Below, one piece after another: positions 28,901 to 37,789 of a stretch of DNA of 64,000 bases; positions within the stretch are counted from its first letter, which is position 1; the number at the start of each line of letters is the position of its first letter. Below the pieces are notes generated by a model, which was given only the letters and a program-made list of their open reading frames with translations, made no database searches and was not told where the DNA came from. A program made the translations under genes and the position numbers. Source of the stretch: Bacteroidota bacterium. GTDB taxonomy: Bacteria; Bacteroidota; Bacteroidia; UKL13-3. The stretch covers positions 62,001 through 126,000 of the forward strand of contig JAZKBU010000002.1 in NCBI GenBank assembly GCA_040388375.1, read 5' to 3'.

Positions 28901-29703
28901 AAAAGAGTTACTTCAAACTCTTGTTCTTTTTTATCTGTTATATCTTGAAAAACCCCAAACAACTTTATAGGGATACCTTGCTCATCTTTTATTAAACTAG
29001 CCTTTGAAATTATATTCCTTACTTCACCATTGGCCAGCACAAAACGTTTTTCTATTTTATATTCATTACCCGTTTTAATGGTTTCTTGTATTTCATTAAT
29101 AGCTCTTTCTCTATCATCCGGATGAATAATGCTTAATCCTTTTTCAAAAGTAACTTCAAATGATTGTGGCTCATAACCACAAATTAAATAAACACCATCT
29201 GACCATGTTAATTTATTAGTAACCAAATCAAGTTCCCAGGTACCCAATTTTGAAATAATCTCCGCTTTGTTCAATAAGGTTTTTACCTTTTCATTTTCCT
29301 CATTTATAATTAGTAATTGGTTGGTAATTTCCGTAACATTTATAAGCGTATGTACAATATACTCAATGGAACCATCCGATTTGAGAACCGGAGTGTTTTC
29401 TATTTGAAAACTTTGTGTTTTTTTATTTTTTAAGCTATTACCTGTAATGTATTGAAATGCGTCTGTTTTATTTGGTTTTAGTGTAGTTACAACTCTTTGC
29501 AATGAGTCAGAAAGAGCATTAACAAACATTACATTATTTGTATTCTTAGATAAGGTTTCTAGAAATCCTTTTTCAATTAAATCCTTTTTCTTAGTGTTGG
29601 TAATTTTTAAATAAGCATTACTTACTTCAATTACTTTAAAAGTGTTTGCAAAAGGAGCAATAATCAAATATGGCGTTGACAATATTTTTAATATTTGTAA
29701 CAT
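25960..29703 (-). CDS. Multi-PAS sensor histidine kinase
   Basis: 1,247 residues from the ATG at 29703; the frame stays open to a TTG 14 codons earlier, but that start is weaker. About seven PAS modules with PAC tails (typical endings DITEKK, DVTARE, DITKQK, DITASK) occupy residues 1 to about 1000. A HisKA domain follows with ASHDLQEPLRM (His near 1037), then HATPase_c with QIFQNLIGNSLKYQ, DNGIGID and GTGMGLAI. No transmembrane helix is evident, so it is probably cytoplasmic. One PAS (near residue 800) resembles the LOV subgroup (VNEAFTKMTGY, ILQGPKTNR) but has Pro where the flavin-reactive Cys should be. It heads the operon with two receiver proteins. The signal is unknown. Confidence 0.92.
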   Translation of the reverse strand: MLQILKILSTPYLIIAPFANTFKVIEVSNAYLKITNTKKKDLIEKGFLETLSKNTNNVMFVNALSDSLQRVVTTLKPNKTDAFQYITGNSLKNKKTQSFQIENTPVLKSDGSIEYIVHTLINVTEITNQLLIINEENEKVKTLLNKAEIISKLGTWELDLVTNKLTWSDGVYLICGYEPQSFEVTFEKGLSIIHPDDRERAINEIQETIKTGNEYKIEKRFVLANGEVRNIISKASLIKDEQGIPIKLFGVFQDITDKKEQEFEVTLLMDNTEESFILLNKDLEIVSFNKQFLHLYKNYFGLDVKKGEPILNYALPERRTLVNEIYQRVLKGEQEESELTIPVAQNIQKTFNIIYKPALNKLNEIVGVFVSVADITEKKIALDELKNSEEKYKLVFYNSPLPKWICDCETYKIIEVNEMAMSHYGYTKEEFLNMTMNDIGEVNNSFMENKEQNGVIQLGIVNHTKKDKTIIKVELFGNKINYQNKDCVLIVCNDVTAREDALRKLRNNEIKLLNAQKIAKLGYWQIQLDRQNLYWSNEVYNIWGLDKKNFDLSYDSFFETIHEEDKDLYKEEHDAFFRGEKEHDLEHRIVLPDGSTKWVHVKGNLFKDETGKALLYEGTVQDITVEKLLSISLQESNQRYAYATKATFDAIWDWDFVSDTIFWGDGFNIIFGYDLKDTKTDSSSWIEKIHSDDYKRIVDSFRQAIDGKESNWMAEFRFKKVDGIYAFIVNRGFIIRNKQGKAVRMVGAIQDITKQKAEEERLKLLESVITNTNDSILITEAEPFNHPGPRIIYVNEAFTKMTGYKAEEVIGKTPRILQGPKTNRLELKKLRQAMHKWESCEITTINYKKNGEEFWINFTVSPVADEKGWYTHWIAIERDITASKLVEQSLQASYYERNTILESIYDAFFAIDALGTVIYWNNKAEKFLGKTKEEMLGQNLWEVFKDAEQSVFFKNYRKAIAENETKHFEAQSAVLGGWFEVSAYPSANGLSVYFKDITERKNTEIKLMELHNDLEKHAKELYISNQELEQFAYVASHDLQEPLRMVTSFLTQLEKKYIDVIDDKGKQYIHFAVDGAKRMRQIILDLLEYSKLGKMEDKLEPLDINELLKEVLSLFYKKIEEKQAVICIDEMPTVLSFTSPLRQIFQNLIGNSLKYQQAGISPNISISAKELDTHWEFSVADNGIGIDALYFDKIFIIFQRLHHKQEYSGTGMGLAITKKIIENLGGKIWVESEEGKGSTFYFTIIKN

Positions 29704-29742
29704 ACATTTGTTATTAGATATATGTAAATATAAATTAAATCC

Positions 29743-29750
29743 CAAAACTA
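29743..29750 (-). promoter_or_regulatory. Candidate -7 element of the kinase operon
   Basis: TAGTTTTG on the minus strand fits TAnnTTTG, about 40 bases before the ATG at 29703. No clear -33 TTG at the expected distance, so the call is tentative. Confidence 0.35.
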
Positions 29751-29923
29751 AAAAATTTAATTTCCTCTAGTTTATTTAACTGTTTTTACCTGTCTATACT
29801 CGTTTTAATAAGGTATCAATAGCTCTTTAAATTGATTGAACAATATTTCTTTGGTTATATATTACTTATTTAAAAATCTGCTTTTTTTCCTTTTATTTGA
29901 ATATATAAAATTAAAAAAACAAT

Positions 29924-30304
29924 ATGGGTTTAGCTTCAGAATTTAGAGAATTTGCCATGAAAGGCAGTGTAATAGACTTAGCAGTGGGTGTTGTAATAGG
30001 TGCTGCGTTTGGTAAAATAGTTGATTCTATGGTAAATGATATTATTATGCCAGTAGTAGGCATCGTATCAGGAGGAAAGAGTTTTGTAGATAAATTTTTT
30101 GCCATTGATGGCGGCAACTATAAAACCTTGGAAGAAGCCAGAAAAGCAGGAGGAGCAGTAATAGCTTATGGCAATTTTATCCAAACTACTTTAAACTTTT
30201 TAATTATTGCGTTTGTACTGTTTATGGTTATAAAAGCCATGAATAATATTAAACGTATAGAAGAGTTAAAAGAGGAAATTTTAGCTAAAAAATTAAACAA
30301 ATAG
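29924..30304 (+). CDS. mscL: Large-conductance mechanosensitive channel
   Basis: 126 residues, full length for MscL, the pentameric inner-membrane channel that releases solutes on hypo-osmotic shock. The N-terminal helix and TM1 show FREFAMKGSVIDLAVGVVIG and AAFGKIVDSMVNDIIMP, the pore-lining pattern of the family. TM2 is NFLIIAFVLFMVIKAMN and a charged helical bundle ends the protein. Start is the ATG giving MGLASEF. The gene diverges from the kinase operon; the LamG T9SS gene follows 19 bases later. Confidence 0.97.
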   Translation: MGLASEFREFAMKGSVIDLAVGVVIGAAFGKIVDSMVNDIIMPVVGIVSGGKSFVDKFFAIDGGNYKTLEEARKAGGAVIAYGNFIQTTLNFLIIAFVLFMVIKAMNNIKRIEELKEEILAKKLNK

Positions 30305-30323
30305 CATAAATATTATATTTACT

Positions 30324-31277
30324 ATGAAAAAAATAGTTTTAATTTTAATCTTACTTCCAATGCTATCAAAGGCACAAAACACATTAACAAATGGTTTAAT
30401 TGCCTATTACAAATTTGATGGTAATCTGGCCGATTCAAGTGGAAACAATAACCACGGAACCAACTTTGGTTCTCAGTTTACAACAGACAAAAATAATATA
30501 AGTTCCAAAGCTGTTAACTTTAATGGTACCAGTGCTTACATCAATGTACCTGCATCTACTAGTCTTAACTCTGTACAAAATGAATTATCTATTTCTGCCT
30601 GGGTTAATGTAACAGATTGGTATCATTGGGCAGAATTTTCATATGCGGCTTTACTTTGTAAATCAAATACAAGTTCTTCTACTCAATACAGATTCTCTTT
30701 ATTAAACAATGCTTTTGACGTTATTTCAAATCAAAAAAAATTCTATAAATTAATCCCTACTTCATTCGATACTGGAACATGGTATCATGTAGCCATTGCA
30801 AAAAAAGCCGATAGTTGTATACTTTACGTAAATGGTAATGTTATGCAAACTGCCGTTACTGAAGGCACATTCCCATCAGACTCAACAAAACCTTTAGAAA
30901 TAGGCAGAGATTATGCCGGCAGTATGGAATATTATAATGGTAAAATGGATGAATTACGTATTTATAACAGGGCATTAACAAGTGTAGAAGTGACAGCTAT
31001 TTATAACAATGTAAATACTTCTATTCATAATGCTAAAGTTACACCTATATCGAATTTAGTTATATACCCTAATCCATCTAATGGCATTTTTCATTTAAAT
31101 GTATCAGCTTTAAATGTTCAAAAAATAGAAGTCTTTAATCATATCGGGCAAATGGTATTCAGTAGTAATCAAGCATTGAATGAAATCAACTTAAGCTATT
31201 TAAATAAAGGTGTTTACTTTGTTAAAGTTACCGATTCAAAAGAATCTATTTTTAAATCACAATTAGTTATTGAATAA
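30324..31277 (+). CDS. LamG-domain T9SS-secreted protein
   Basis: 317 residues. Signal peptide to about residue 17 (LPMLSKAQ). Residues about 20-225 form a concanavalin-like LamG/LamG-like jelly roll: GLIAYYKFDGNLADSSGNNN, then a strand pattern to KMDELRIYNRALTSVEV, which usually binds sugars or Ca2+. The last 80 residues are a T9SS type A sorting domain (YPNPSNGIFHLNV, NHIGQMVF, KGVYFVKV). Predicted to be exported through T9SS to the surface; ligand unknown. It starts 19 bases after mscL, but cotranscription need not mean a shared role. Confidence 0.9.
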   Translation: MKKIVLILILLPMLSKAQNTLTNGLIAYYKFDGNLADSSGNNNHGTNFGSQFTTDKNNISSKAVNFNGTSAYINVPASTSLNSVQNELSISAWVNVTDWYHWAEFSYAALLCKSNTSSSTQYRFSLLNNAFDVISNQKKFYKLIPTSFDTGTWYHVAIAKKADSCILYVNGNVMQTAVTEGTFPSDSTKPLEIGRDYAGSMEYYNGKMDELRIYNRALTSVEVTAIYNNVNTSIHNAKVTPISNLVIYPNPSNGIFHLNVSALNVQKIEVFNHIGQMVFSSNQALNEINLSYLNKGVYFVKVTDSKESIFKSQLVIE

Positions 31278-31300
31278 ATTTAATCAATTTCAATAAGCAC

Positions 31301-31333
31301 AAAAAAAGCCAATCAGATTTGATTGGCTTTTTT
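31301..31333. terminator. Bidirectional terminator between LamG gene and csaA-like gene
   Basis: Stem AGCCAATC / GATTGGCT (31307-31314 and 31321-31328) with a 6-base loop, A run on the left and T run on the right. The genes on both sides converge on it. Confidence 0.9.
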
Positions 31334-31335
31334 AT

Positions 31336-31674
31336 TTATATCAATTTACTTCCGTTTGGAGTCGGTTTATCAACTGCAGTAATTATAATATGTCCGTTTT
31401 CATCAGCAAAGCCAGTTAAAAGGAACTCACTGATAAAATTGGCTATTTGCTTGGGTTCAAAATTGATTACCCCTACTATTTGCTTGCCCAATAAATCCTG
31501 CTTGGTATAATGAAATGTTACTTGAGCCGATGTTTTCTTAACACCAATTTTCTCCCCAAAATCAACCCATATTTTATAGGCTGGTTTCTTCGCTTCAGGA
31601 AAGTCCTCTACTTGTATAATAGTGCCTACATGTAAAGCTACCTTTTCAAAATCAGTCCAGGTAATGGTATTCAT
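31336..31674 (-). CDS. csaA: CsaA-like tRNA-binding chaperone
   Basis: 112 residues of the EMAP-II-like tRNA-binding OB-fold family: LHVGTIIQVEDFPEAKKPAY, then VGVINFEPKQIANFISEFLL. Bacillus CsaA binds tRNA and has been linked to protein export. The ATG follows the serS stop directly (TAAATG), so the two are co-transcribed. Pairing of a tRNA-binding protein with a tRNA synthetase is common but a shared mechanism is not shown here. Confidence 0.88.
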   Translation of the reverse strand: MNTITWTDFEKVALHVGTIIQVEDFPEAKKPAYKIWVDFGEKIGVKKTSAQVTFHYTKQDLLGKQIVGVINFEPKQIANFISEFLLTGFADENGHIIITAVDKPTPNGSKLI

Positions 31675-32946
31675 TTAGTTAATCATATCAAAGCCTGTAT
31701 AAGGAACCAATGCCTTAGGTATTTTTATACCTTCTGGTGTTTGGTGGTTTTCCAGTAAAGTAGCAACTATACGAGGTAATGCCAAAGCACTTCCGTTTAA
31801 AGTATGTACCAAATGGTTTTTACCATCAGCACCTTTGTAACGACATTTCATTCTGTTTGATTGGAATGTTTCAAAGCATGAGGTACTGCTTACTTCTAAC
31901 CATCTGTCTTGGGCAGCACTGTATGTTTCAAAATCGTAAGTAATGGCTGCAGCAAAGCCCATATCGCCACCACATAAACAAAGTATACGGTATGGTAATT
32001 CTAATTTTTCTAAAAGTCCTTGTACATGCATAACCATTTCGTCTAAAATAGCAGCCGATTGATTAGGATGGGCTATTTGTACAATTTCTACTTTATCAAA
32101 CTGGTGTAAACGATTTAAACCACGTACGTGTGCGCCATAACTTCCGGCCTCACGTCTGAAACAAGGCGTATAACCTACGTTTTTAATAGGCAATTCTTCT
32201 TCCTTTAAAATTACATCACGGTATAAATTGGTTATAGGCACTTCAGCCGTTGGTATTAAATATAAATCGTCCACTGTTACATGGTACATTTGTCCTTCCT
32301 TATCAGGCAACTGGCCTGTACCAAAACCACTCTCTGCATTAATCATCAAAGGAGGCATTATTTCATGGTAACCAGCTTTAGTAGCTTCATCTAAAAAGAA
32401 ATTAATCAACGCACGTTGCAAACGGGCACCTTTGCCTTTATACACAGGAAAACCCGCACCGGTAATTTTATTACCCAATTCAAAGTCAATTAAATTGTAC
32501 TTAGCCGCTAACTCCCAATGAGGCATAGCACCTTCGTGCAATACAGGTTTTTCGCCTTTGGTTAATACATTTACATTCTCTTCAGGTGTTTTACCTTCAG
32601 GTACTACACTGGTAGGTAAATTAGGGAAAGTAACCAACACATTAAATATTTCCTCTTCTAATTGTTTTAAACGCTCTTCTAATTGTTTAGCGCTTTCCTT
32701 CAATTCGGAAGTACGTGTTTTGATGGATTCAGCTTCGGCTTTGTTACCTGCTTTCATTAACTCACCAATTTTTTTAGCTAATTGGTTGGATTCTGCAGCA
32801 TTGTTCTCCGCTTCTACTTGCGCTTTGCGTTTGTCTTCATCTAAACGCAACAATTCATCAACAGCAGCTATGTTTTTAAACTGCTTTTTAGCTAAACCAG
32901 CCTTAACTGCTTCAGCATTTTCACGTATATAATTTATTTGTAACAT
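31675..32946 (-). CDS. serS: Serine--tRNA ligase
   Basis: 423 residues, class II aminoacyl-tRNA synthetase charging tRNA-Ser (and tRNA-Sec where present). The N-terminal coiled-coil tRNA-binding arm (about 25-100, Lys/Glu/Ala-rich) is followed by the catalytic domain with motif 2 FRREAGSYGAHVRGL and motif 3 ALPRIVATLLENHQ. Length and order are normal. First gene of a two-gene unit with csaA; a 147-base gap carrying a terminator separates it from the cyclophilin gene upstream. Confidence 0.97.
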   Translation of the reverse strand: MLQINYIRENAEAVKAGLAKKQFKNIAAVDELLRLDEDKRKAQVEAENNAAESNQLAKKIGELMKAGNKAEAESIKTRTSELKESAKQLEERLKQLEEEIFNVLVTFPNLPTSVVPEGKTPEENVNVLTKGEKPVLHEGAMPHWELAAKYNLIDFELGNKITGAGFPVYKGKGARLQRALINFFLDEATKAGYHEIMPPLMINAESGFGTGQLPDKEGQMYHVTVDDLYLIPTAEVPITNLYRDVILKEEELPIKNVGYTPCFRREAGSYGAHVRGLNRLHQFDKVEIVQIAHPNQSAAILDEMVMHVQGLLEKLELPYRILCLCGGDMGFAAAITYDFETYSAAQDRWLEVSSTSCFETFQSNRMKCRYKGADGKNHLVHTLNGSALALPRIVATLLENHQTPEGIKIPKALVPYTGFDMIN

Positions 32947-33040
32947 GTTTATTTTTTAAGGATGGCAAAGATGCTTATTTTGATTGTAAATTAAAAGGAT
33001 TTGCAAGCAATGCCATTTTTTGAAAACTAATTATCCATAA

Positions 33041-33072
33041 AAAAATCCGTTGGGTTGCAACGGATTTTTTAT
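33041..33072 (-). terminator. Intrinsic terminator after the cyclophilin gene
   Basis: Stem AAATCCGTTG / CAACGGATTT (33043-33052 and 33058-33067) with a 5-base loop and A/T runs on both sides, 22 bases past the stop codon. Confidence 0.88.
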
Positions 33073-33093
33073 CAATTGATAAAACAATGGTGC

Positions 33094-33531
33094 TTATCCT
33101 TCAATAATTACCACTTTATCCATTACGTCACCTTGACGAATTTGATCAATTACTTCTACACCGGATACTACTTTACCAAAACAAGTATGGTTTCTGTCTA
33201 AATGGGCTGTATTGTCGCGGCTATGGCATATAAAAAATTGCGAACCACCTGTATTTCTTCCGGCATGAGCCATTGATAATACACCTTTATCATGGTATTG
33301 GTTATTACCTGTTAACTCACAATCAATTTTGTAACCTGGTCCACCAGCCCCTGTTCCTGTTGGGTCGCCACCTTGTATCACAAAATTAGGAATTACCCTA
33401 TGAAAGGTTACTCCGTTGTAAAATCCACTTTCAGCTAACTTAACAAAATTGGCTACTGTGTTTGGTGCATCTTGTTCGTAGAACTCAATTGTCATGACAC
33501 CTTTTGCGGTATGTATTTCTGCTTTTTTCAT
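33094..33531 (-). CDS. Peptidyl-prolyl cis-trans isomerase, cyclophilin type
   Basis: 145 residues of the small bacterial cyclophilin form. Active-site segment [21 protein letters not shown] holds the catalytic Arg, and GSQFFICHS and [13 protein letters not shown] complete the cleft. No signal peptide, so it is cytoplasmic. It speeds proline isomerisation during folding. The gene stands alone between a GC-rich spacer and a terminator. Confidence 0.94.
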   Translation of the reverse strand: MKKAEIHTAKGVMTIEFYEQDAPNTVANFVKLAESGFYNGVTFHRVIPNFVIQGGDPTGTGAGGPGYKIDCELTGNNQYHDKGVLSMAHAGRNTGGSQFFICHSRDNTAHLDRNHTCFGKVVSGVEVIDQIRQGDVMDKVVIIEG

Positions 33532-33540
33532 ATATTTCTT

Positions 33541-33650
33541 GCTTCTGGCTGTCGGCTTCTGGCCTCTAGCTATATTAATTGTATTGATTATTTATTAGTT
33601 TTCTTATCAAATGCCTGCGGCTAGTTGCCAGTCGCCAGCAGCGGCTGTTC
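33541..33650. repeat. Intergenic spacer with short GC-richer iterations
   Basis: The spacer holds GCTTCTGGCTG / GGCTTCTGGCC near 33541-33570 and AGTTGCCAGTCGCCAGCAGC near 33622-33645, both clearly richer in G and C than the surroundings and built of short repeated words. No open frame. Nature unknown; such spacer words are common in Bacteroidota. Confidence 0.4.
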
Positions 33651-33651
33651 T

Positions 33652-34770
33652 TTAAAATCCAAAAATCTCTTTCAACTTAGCTTCTAATGCTTCACCACGT
33701 AATTTAGTGGCTATAATTTTACCGTCTTTGTCAACTAAAACAGTATGAGGTATCGCTTCAAAATTATACGTTTTAAGCAATGGTGTACTCCACTGTAACA
33801 AATCACTTACATGGTACCATGTTAATTTATCCTGGTTAATGGCATTAATCCATTTTTCGCGGTTGTTATCCAAGCTCACACCCAATATTTCAAAACCTTT
33901 GTCTTTGTATTTATTGTACATAGCCACTACACGCGGATTGTCTTTGCGGCAAGGCGCACACCAGCTAGCCCAAAAATCAATCATTACTACTTTACCTCTT
34001 AGCTGGCTTAATGAAAACTCTTTTCCGTACGGATCGTTTAATTTTATTTCAGGAGCCATACTACCTGTTGCAGTAGCAGCCATACTCAATACCCTGTTGT
34101 GCAATACTGTTGCATATTTCGAGTTTTGAAATTTGGTAAATAACTTTTTATCAATGCCGTTCAAAAACTCATAATCAGCGTCTGGCATCATAAAGTTAGT
34201 AGCAAAAAACGGTACAACAGTATTCATTGATTCAATAGCCGTTCTCAATTGTCTTTCGTTATTTTTGGTAATGCTGTCAAACTCTCTTCTTATTTTATCT
34301 TGCTCACTTGCTGGAGGCATAGTGTTGCCATACATAGCACCATATTTTTTTTCCAATGCTGCCATCTCTCCGGTGCTTGCTGCATTAATAGCCAATAGCT
34401 TTTTCAAATCGCTGTTTTCAGGTGAATTTTTTACCGTGTATTCATCAATTTTCTCTGCATCAATATTTAGTTCAAAATTACTGTTACTGTCAACCATAGC
34501 CACAATATCGCCTTTAGGTAAACGAATAACACAAAAGGTTTTTTCTTTCACCGTGCCGTTTAACTCAAAAGTACCATCAGCTAATATAGCCGAGCTATCT
34601 AAGAACAATAAACCAGTATTGGTGATTTCCTGTATATTGATGCTGCCTTTGGCATTTTTAACCGAACCGGTAATAACAAAACCTTTTTTGCCTCCATTTG
34701 CTTCGGTAGTCATTGAGTTACCACAGGCAACAAAACTGCTTAATAGCAGTATAATAAATATATTTCTCAT
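33652..34770 (-). CDS. DUF4369 plus TlpA-type thiol-disulfide lipoprotein
   Basis: 372 residues. Lipobox SFVAC (Cys16) predicts a lipoprotein. An N-terminal DUF4369-like beta domain (about 28-130: GFVITGSVKNAKGSINIQ) is followed by a helical linker and a thioredoxin-like TlpA/ResA domain from about 230, with WCAPC at 270-274 (Cys271 and Cys274) in FWASWCAPCRKDNPRVV. This architecture is frequent in Bacteroidota; the proteins reduce disulfides of exported proteins, for example in cytochrome c maturation. The specific partner is unknown. Confidence 0.92.
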   Translation of the reverse strand: MRNIFIILLLSSFVACGNSMTTEANGGKKGFVITGSVKNAKGSINIQEITNTGLLFLDSSAILADGTFELNGTVKEKTFCVIRLPKGDIVAMVDSNSNFELNIDAEKIDEYTVKNSPENSDLKKLLAINAASTGEMAALEKKYGAMYGNTMPPASEQDKIRREFDSITKNNERQLRTAIESMNTVVPFFATNFMMPDADYEFLNGIDKKLFTKFQNSKYATVLHNRVLSMAATATGSMAPEIKLNDPYGKEFSLSQLRGKVVMIDFWASWCAPCRKDNPRVVAMYNKYKDKGFEILGVSLDNNREKWINAINQDKLTWYHVSDLLQWSTPLLKTYNFEAIPHTVLVDKDGKIIATKLRGEALEAKLKEIFGF

Positions 34771-34826
34771 TGTACGTTTAATTATTGTTAACTAAACTGT
34801 TTACATTTAGTTTTTGTTTTTATTAT

Positions 34827-36284
34827 TTAAGCTTTATCTAAAGATTCTTTCACCAGTTTACTTGCTATTTTAGGGTCAGCTTTGCCTTTGCTCAGCTTCA
34901 TTACATCACCCATAAACATACCTACTAAACTTTGTTTACCTGCTTTGTATTCAGCAACCTTAGCGGGGTTAGCAGCTATGGCTTCATCAATCCATTTTTG
35001 CAATTCATCCGAATTACTTTCCTGGATTAAGTTCAACTCAATGGCAATATTCTCAGCTGTTTCATTCACCTTTTGAACCAACCCTGAAAACACTTTTTGA
35101 GCAGCACTGCTGCTTATTTTCCCACCATCAATCAAAGCAATAATTTCAGCTATTTGCGTAGGTTTTAAAACAAACTCACTAATGGTTACAGCTTGCTCAT
35201 TTAAATACGATTTAATAGCACCCATTACCCAATTAGCTGCTGCTTTGGTATTGGTAGTATTCAATAAAATTTGCTCAAAGTAATGGGCAATTTCTTTATT
35301 CTCCGTCAATACATTGGCATCGTATTCCGTTAAACCCAGCTCTTTAGTGTACTTATCAAATAATGCTTTAGGCAATGCCGGCATTTGTTGTTTTACTTCA
35401 TCAATAAAGGTTTGTGTAACACGCAAAGGTGGTAAATCCGGCTCAGGGAAATAACGGTAATCAGCTGCACCTTCTTTAGTACGTAAAGTAATAGTAATTC
35501 CTTTTTGCGCATCAAATGTGCGGGTTTCCTGCACTATAGTAGCACCTGCTTCTATGGCATCTATCTGGCGTTTTATTTCAAAATCAATAGCACGTTCTAC
35601 GTTTTTAAACGAGTTCATGTTTTTAACCTCTACTTTGGTTCCAAATACTTTACTCCCCTTCAACATTACTGAAATATTGGCATCGCAACGCAAACTGCCT
35701 TCTTCCATATTACCATCGCATATATCAAGGTAACGAACCAGTTTTCTTATTTCTGTTAAATATTGGTAAGCCTCTTCACCTGTTTTTATATCAGGTTCCG
35801 TTACAATTTCTATCAACGGAACTCCAGCTCTGTTCAAATCAATTAAGGTATTGTAAACATCCTGGTCATGAATACTTTTACCCGAATCTTCTTCCATATG
35901 AATACGGGTAATACCAATTTGTTTAGGTTCCTGGTCTTTTAATTTTATTTCTACAAAACCACCTGTACAAATAGGTGTTTTGTCTTGTGTTATTTGATAA
36001 CCTTTAGGTAAATCGGCATAAAAATAATTTTTACGCGCATAATATTGGTAACCGGCTATAGTACATCCAAGGGCTAAACCCATTTTTACAGCACATTTTA
36101 CTACCTCTAAATTATGTTTAGGCAATGTACCCGGATGACCTAAACTAATAGGACTAACTTGGGTATTGGGCATTGCACCATATTCATATTCATCAGCGCA
36201 ATACGCTTTACTTTTGGTAAGCATTTGTGCATGCACTTCTAACCCAATTACTGTTTCGTATTTATTGTAAATTGATTCGCTCAT
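34827..36284 (-). CDS. gatB: Asp/Glu-tRNA amidotransferase subunit B
   Basis: 485 residues. With GatA and GatC it converts Glu-tRNA-Gln (and Asp-tRNA-Asn) to the amide form. The GatB signature LNRAGVPLIEIVTEPD is present, along with VIGLEVHAQM at the start and the C-terminal tail domain with MGAIKSYLNE and GKQSLVGMFMGDVMK. Full length. gatA and gatC are not in the window, so the subunits are encoded apart. Confidence 0.97.
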   Translation of the reverse strand: MSESIYNKYETVIGLEVHAQMLTKSKAYCADEYEYGAMPNTQVSPISLGHPGTLPKHNLEVVKCAVKMGLALGCTIAGYQYYARKNYFYADLPKGYQITQDKTPICTGGFVEIKLKDQEPKQIGITRIHMEEDSGKSIHDQDVYNTLIDLNRAGVPLIEIVTEPDIKTGEEAYQYLTEIRKLVRYLDICDGNMEEGSLRCDANISVMLKGSKVFGTKVEVKNMNSFKNVERAIDFEIKRQIDAIEAGATIVQETRTFDAQKGITITLRTKEGAADYRYFPEPDLPPLRVTQTFIDEVKQQMPALPKALFDKYTKELGLTEYDANVLTENKEIAHYFEQILLNTTNTKAAANWVMGAIKSYLNEQAVTISEFVLKPTQIAEIIALIDGGKISSSAAQKVFSGLVQKVNETAENIAIELNLIQESNSDELQKWIDEAIAANPAKVAEYKAGKQSLVGMFMGDVMKLSKGKADPKIASKLVKESLDKA

Positions 36285-36480
36285 TTTTAGTGGGGCGAAT
36301 TTAGGTTTTTAAAAACTAAAATGAAGTATGTTATTCAATTTATTTTAAACGGCTAGACAGGGCTTATAACTTACACGCTGTAAGCGCTTTTAGTCATTAA
36401 TTAACCAATGGGTTTGGTAAACTTTTCCAGACTATTTTCTGGTAATAATTGAATTGGGTTATTGATAGAAACAAACACTG

Positions 36481-37092
36481 TTAAGCCACAATATTTAAAA
36501 CAGCATGGCAAAATTCGTACTCGTAAGGCTGATTACTGGCAACTATAATGGTGCTTTTATCTTTCACCAAATCAATACATTGTTTATACCATTTCACACC
36601 TTCTTCGTCAAAGTTACTGCAAGGCTCATCAAGCAGTAAAAGGGCGGCCTCCGTGGCAAAAGCCAAAATTAATTTTACCCTTTGTTTCATTCCGCTGGAG
36701 AAATTTTTTATTTGCTTATGTTTATGTGGGGTAAGGTTAGCACTTTGTATCAAATCATCAATTACCACCTCGTGGCGCTTTATCCTGATACTAAAATAAA
36801 ATCGCACCAGTTCATCCAACGTTAAATCTTCAGGTAAGTCAAGGTAAGGAGCGGCAAAAGCCATATTTTGCTGCTGGTGTTCGTCTATTATTTGATTGTT
36901 GATGGAATAGGCTATTTCACCACCCGAAAAAGTATTGTAATTAAACAATATTTGAATAAGGGTTGATTTACCGCTTCCGTTATGGCCAATAATGGCGTAG
37001 CTTTTATTGGCTTCAAAAGTATAATTGAGGTTTTTAAAAATCCAGGTAGCATTGAAACGTTTCGATAAATCTTTAACAACTATTTGCATCAT
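36481..37092 (-). CDS. ABC transporter ATP-binding protein
   Basis: 203 residues, one nucleotide-binding domain: Walker A GHNGSGKST (about 36-44), signature FSSGMKQRVKL, Walker B LLLLDEPCSNFD. The length and SSGMKQRV signature resemble small exporters such as the CcmA or gliding/export types, but no permease gene is beside it. Two adjacent ATGs occur at 37092 and 37089. It follows the DUF3109 gene by 6 bases, so they form an operon. Confidence 0.85.
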   Translation of the reverse strand: MMQIVVKDLSKRFNATWIFKNLNYTFEANKSYAIIGHNGSGKSTLIQILFNYNTFSGGEIAYSINNQIIDEHQQQNMAFAAPYLDLPEDLTLDELVRFYFSIRIKRHEVVIDDLIQSANLTPHKHKQIKNFSSGMKQRVKLILAFATEAALLLLDEPCSNFDEEGVKWYKQCIDLVKDKSTIIVASNQPYEYEFCHAVLNIVA

Positions 37093-37098
37093 AAAATG

Positions 37099-37677
37099 TT
37101 AAGGGTTGTTATTTTTAAACTGTTTAGCTATTTCGTCCAGCTCGTTGTACCAGGCTTCACCAAACTTACGGGTTAAGGCATTTTTTAAAAACTGGTAAAC
37201 CGGCACCTGATGTTCCTTACCCAATGTACAGGCCGGTGCGCAAATATCCCAACTGTGGTAATTTAACGCTTCGTAGTTACCAACCTGGCTGATGCGTATA
37301 GGGTATAAATGACACGAAATAGGTTTATACAAACTGCTTTTCCCATTTTTATGCGCTTCTTCAATACCACATTTTAATATACCATTGGCATCGCGTAACG
37401 AAAAATTGCACTCACCCGTAGGTAAACAGGTTGTCACTAAATCGCCATCAGAATCGCGCTCCCAAAAACCACGTTCTGCTATGGCTTTAATGCCTGCTTC
37501 CGTTAAAAATGGTTTTATATTTTCTATTTCGCTGGCCAAGGTTTCTATTTCTTCTTCCGTAATAGGCGCTCCAAAATCACCCTCAACACAACAGGCACCT
37601 TTACAGGCTGTTAAGTTGCAAATAAAATTGCGCTCCAACACATCTTCCGAAACAATTGTATTATCTAATAAAATCAT
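37099..37677 (-). CDS. DUF3109 family Cys-rich protein
   Basis: 192 residues with the DUF3109 Cys pattern: FICNLTACKGACC near residues 18-31, CLPTGECNFSLRD, KCGIEE, SCHLYPIR and CAPACTLG. The spaced Cys residues suggest a metal or Fe-S site, related to YkgJ-like CxxxCxxCC proteins. Cytoplasmic, no signal. Function unknown. It is the first gene of a pair with the ABC ATPase. Confidence 0.9.
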   Translation of the reverse strand: MILLDNTIVSEDVLERNFICNLTACKGACCVEGDFGAPITEEEIETLASEIENIKPFLTEAGIKAIAERGFWERDSDGDLVTTCLPTGECNFSLRDANGILKCGIEEAHKNGKSSLYKPISCHLYPIRISQVGNYEALNYHSWDICAPACTLGKEHQVPVYQFLKNALTRKFGEAWYNELDEIAKQFKNNNP

Positions 37678-37789
37678 AAAACAAGGTTCAATAATACCAT
37701 TTTTATGGCAATGTTATGACTGATATTTGTTTTTGATAAAGAACAAGCTACCTACTTTTTATTTAGCTTTGCCGTGTTAATAATTACAC

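Noticed and set aside
36368..36390. CTTACA-CGC-TGTAAG hairpin in the gatB/ABC spacer
   Set aside because: Stem of only six base pairs, no neighbouring gene ends at the right place on the plus strand, and the T run is short.
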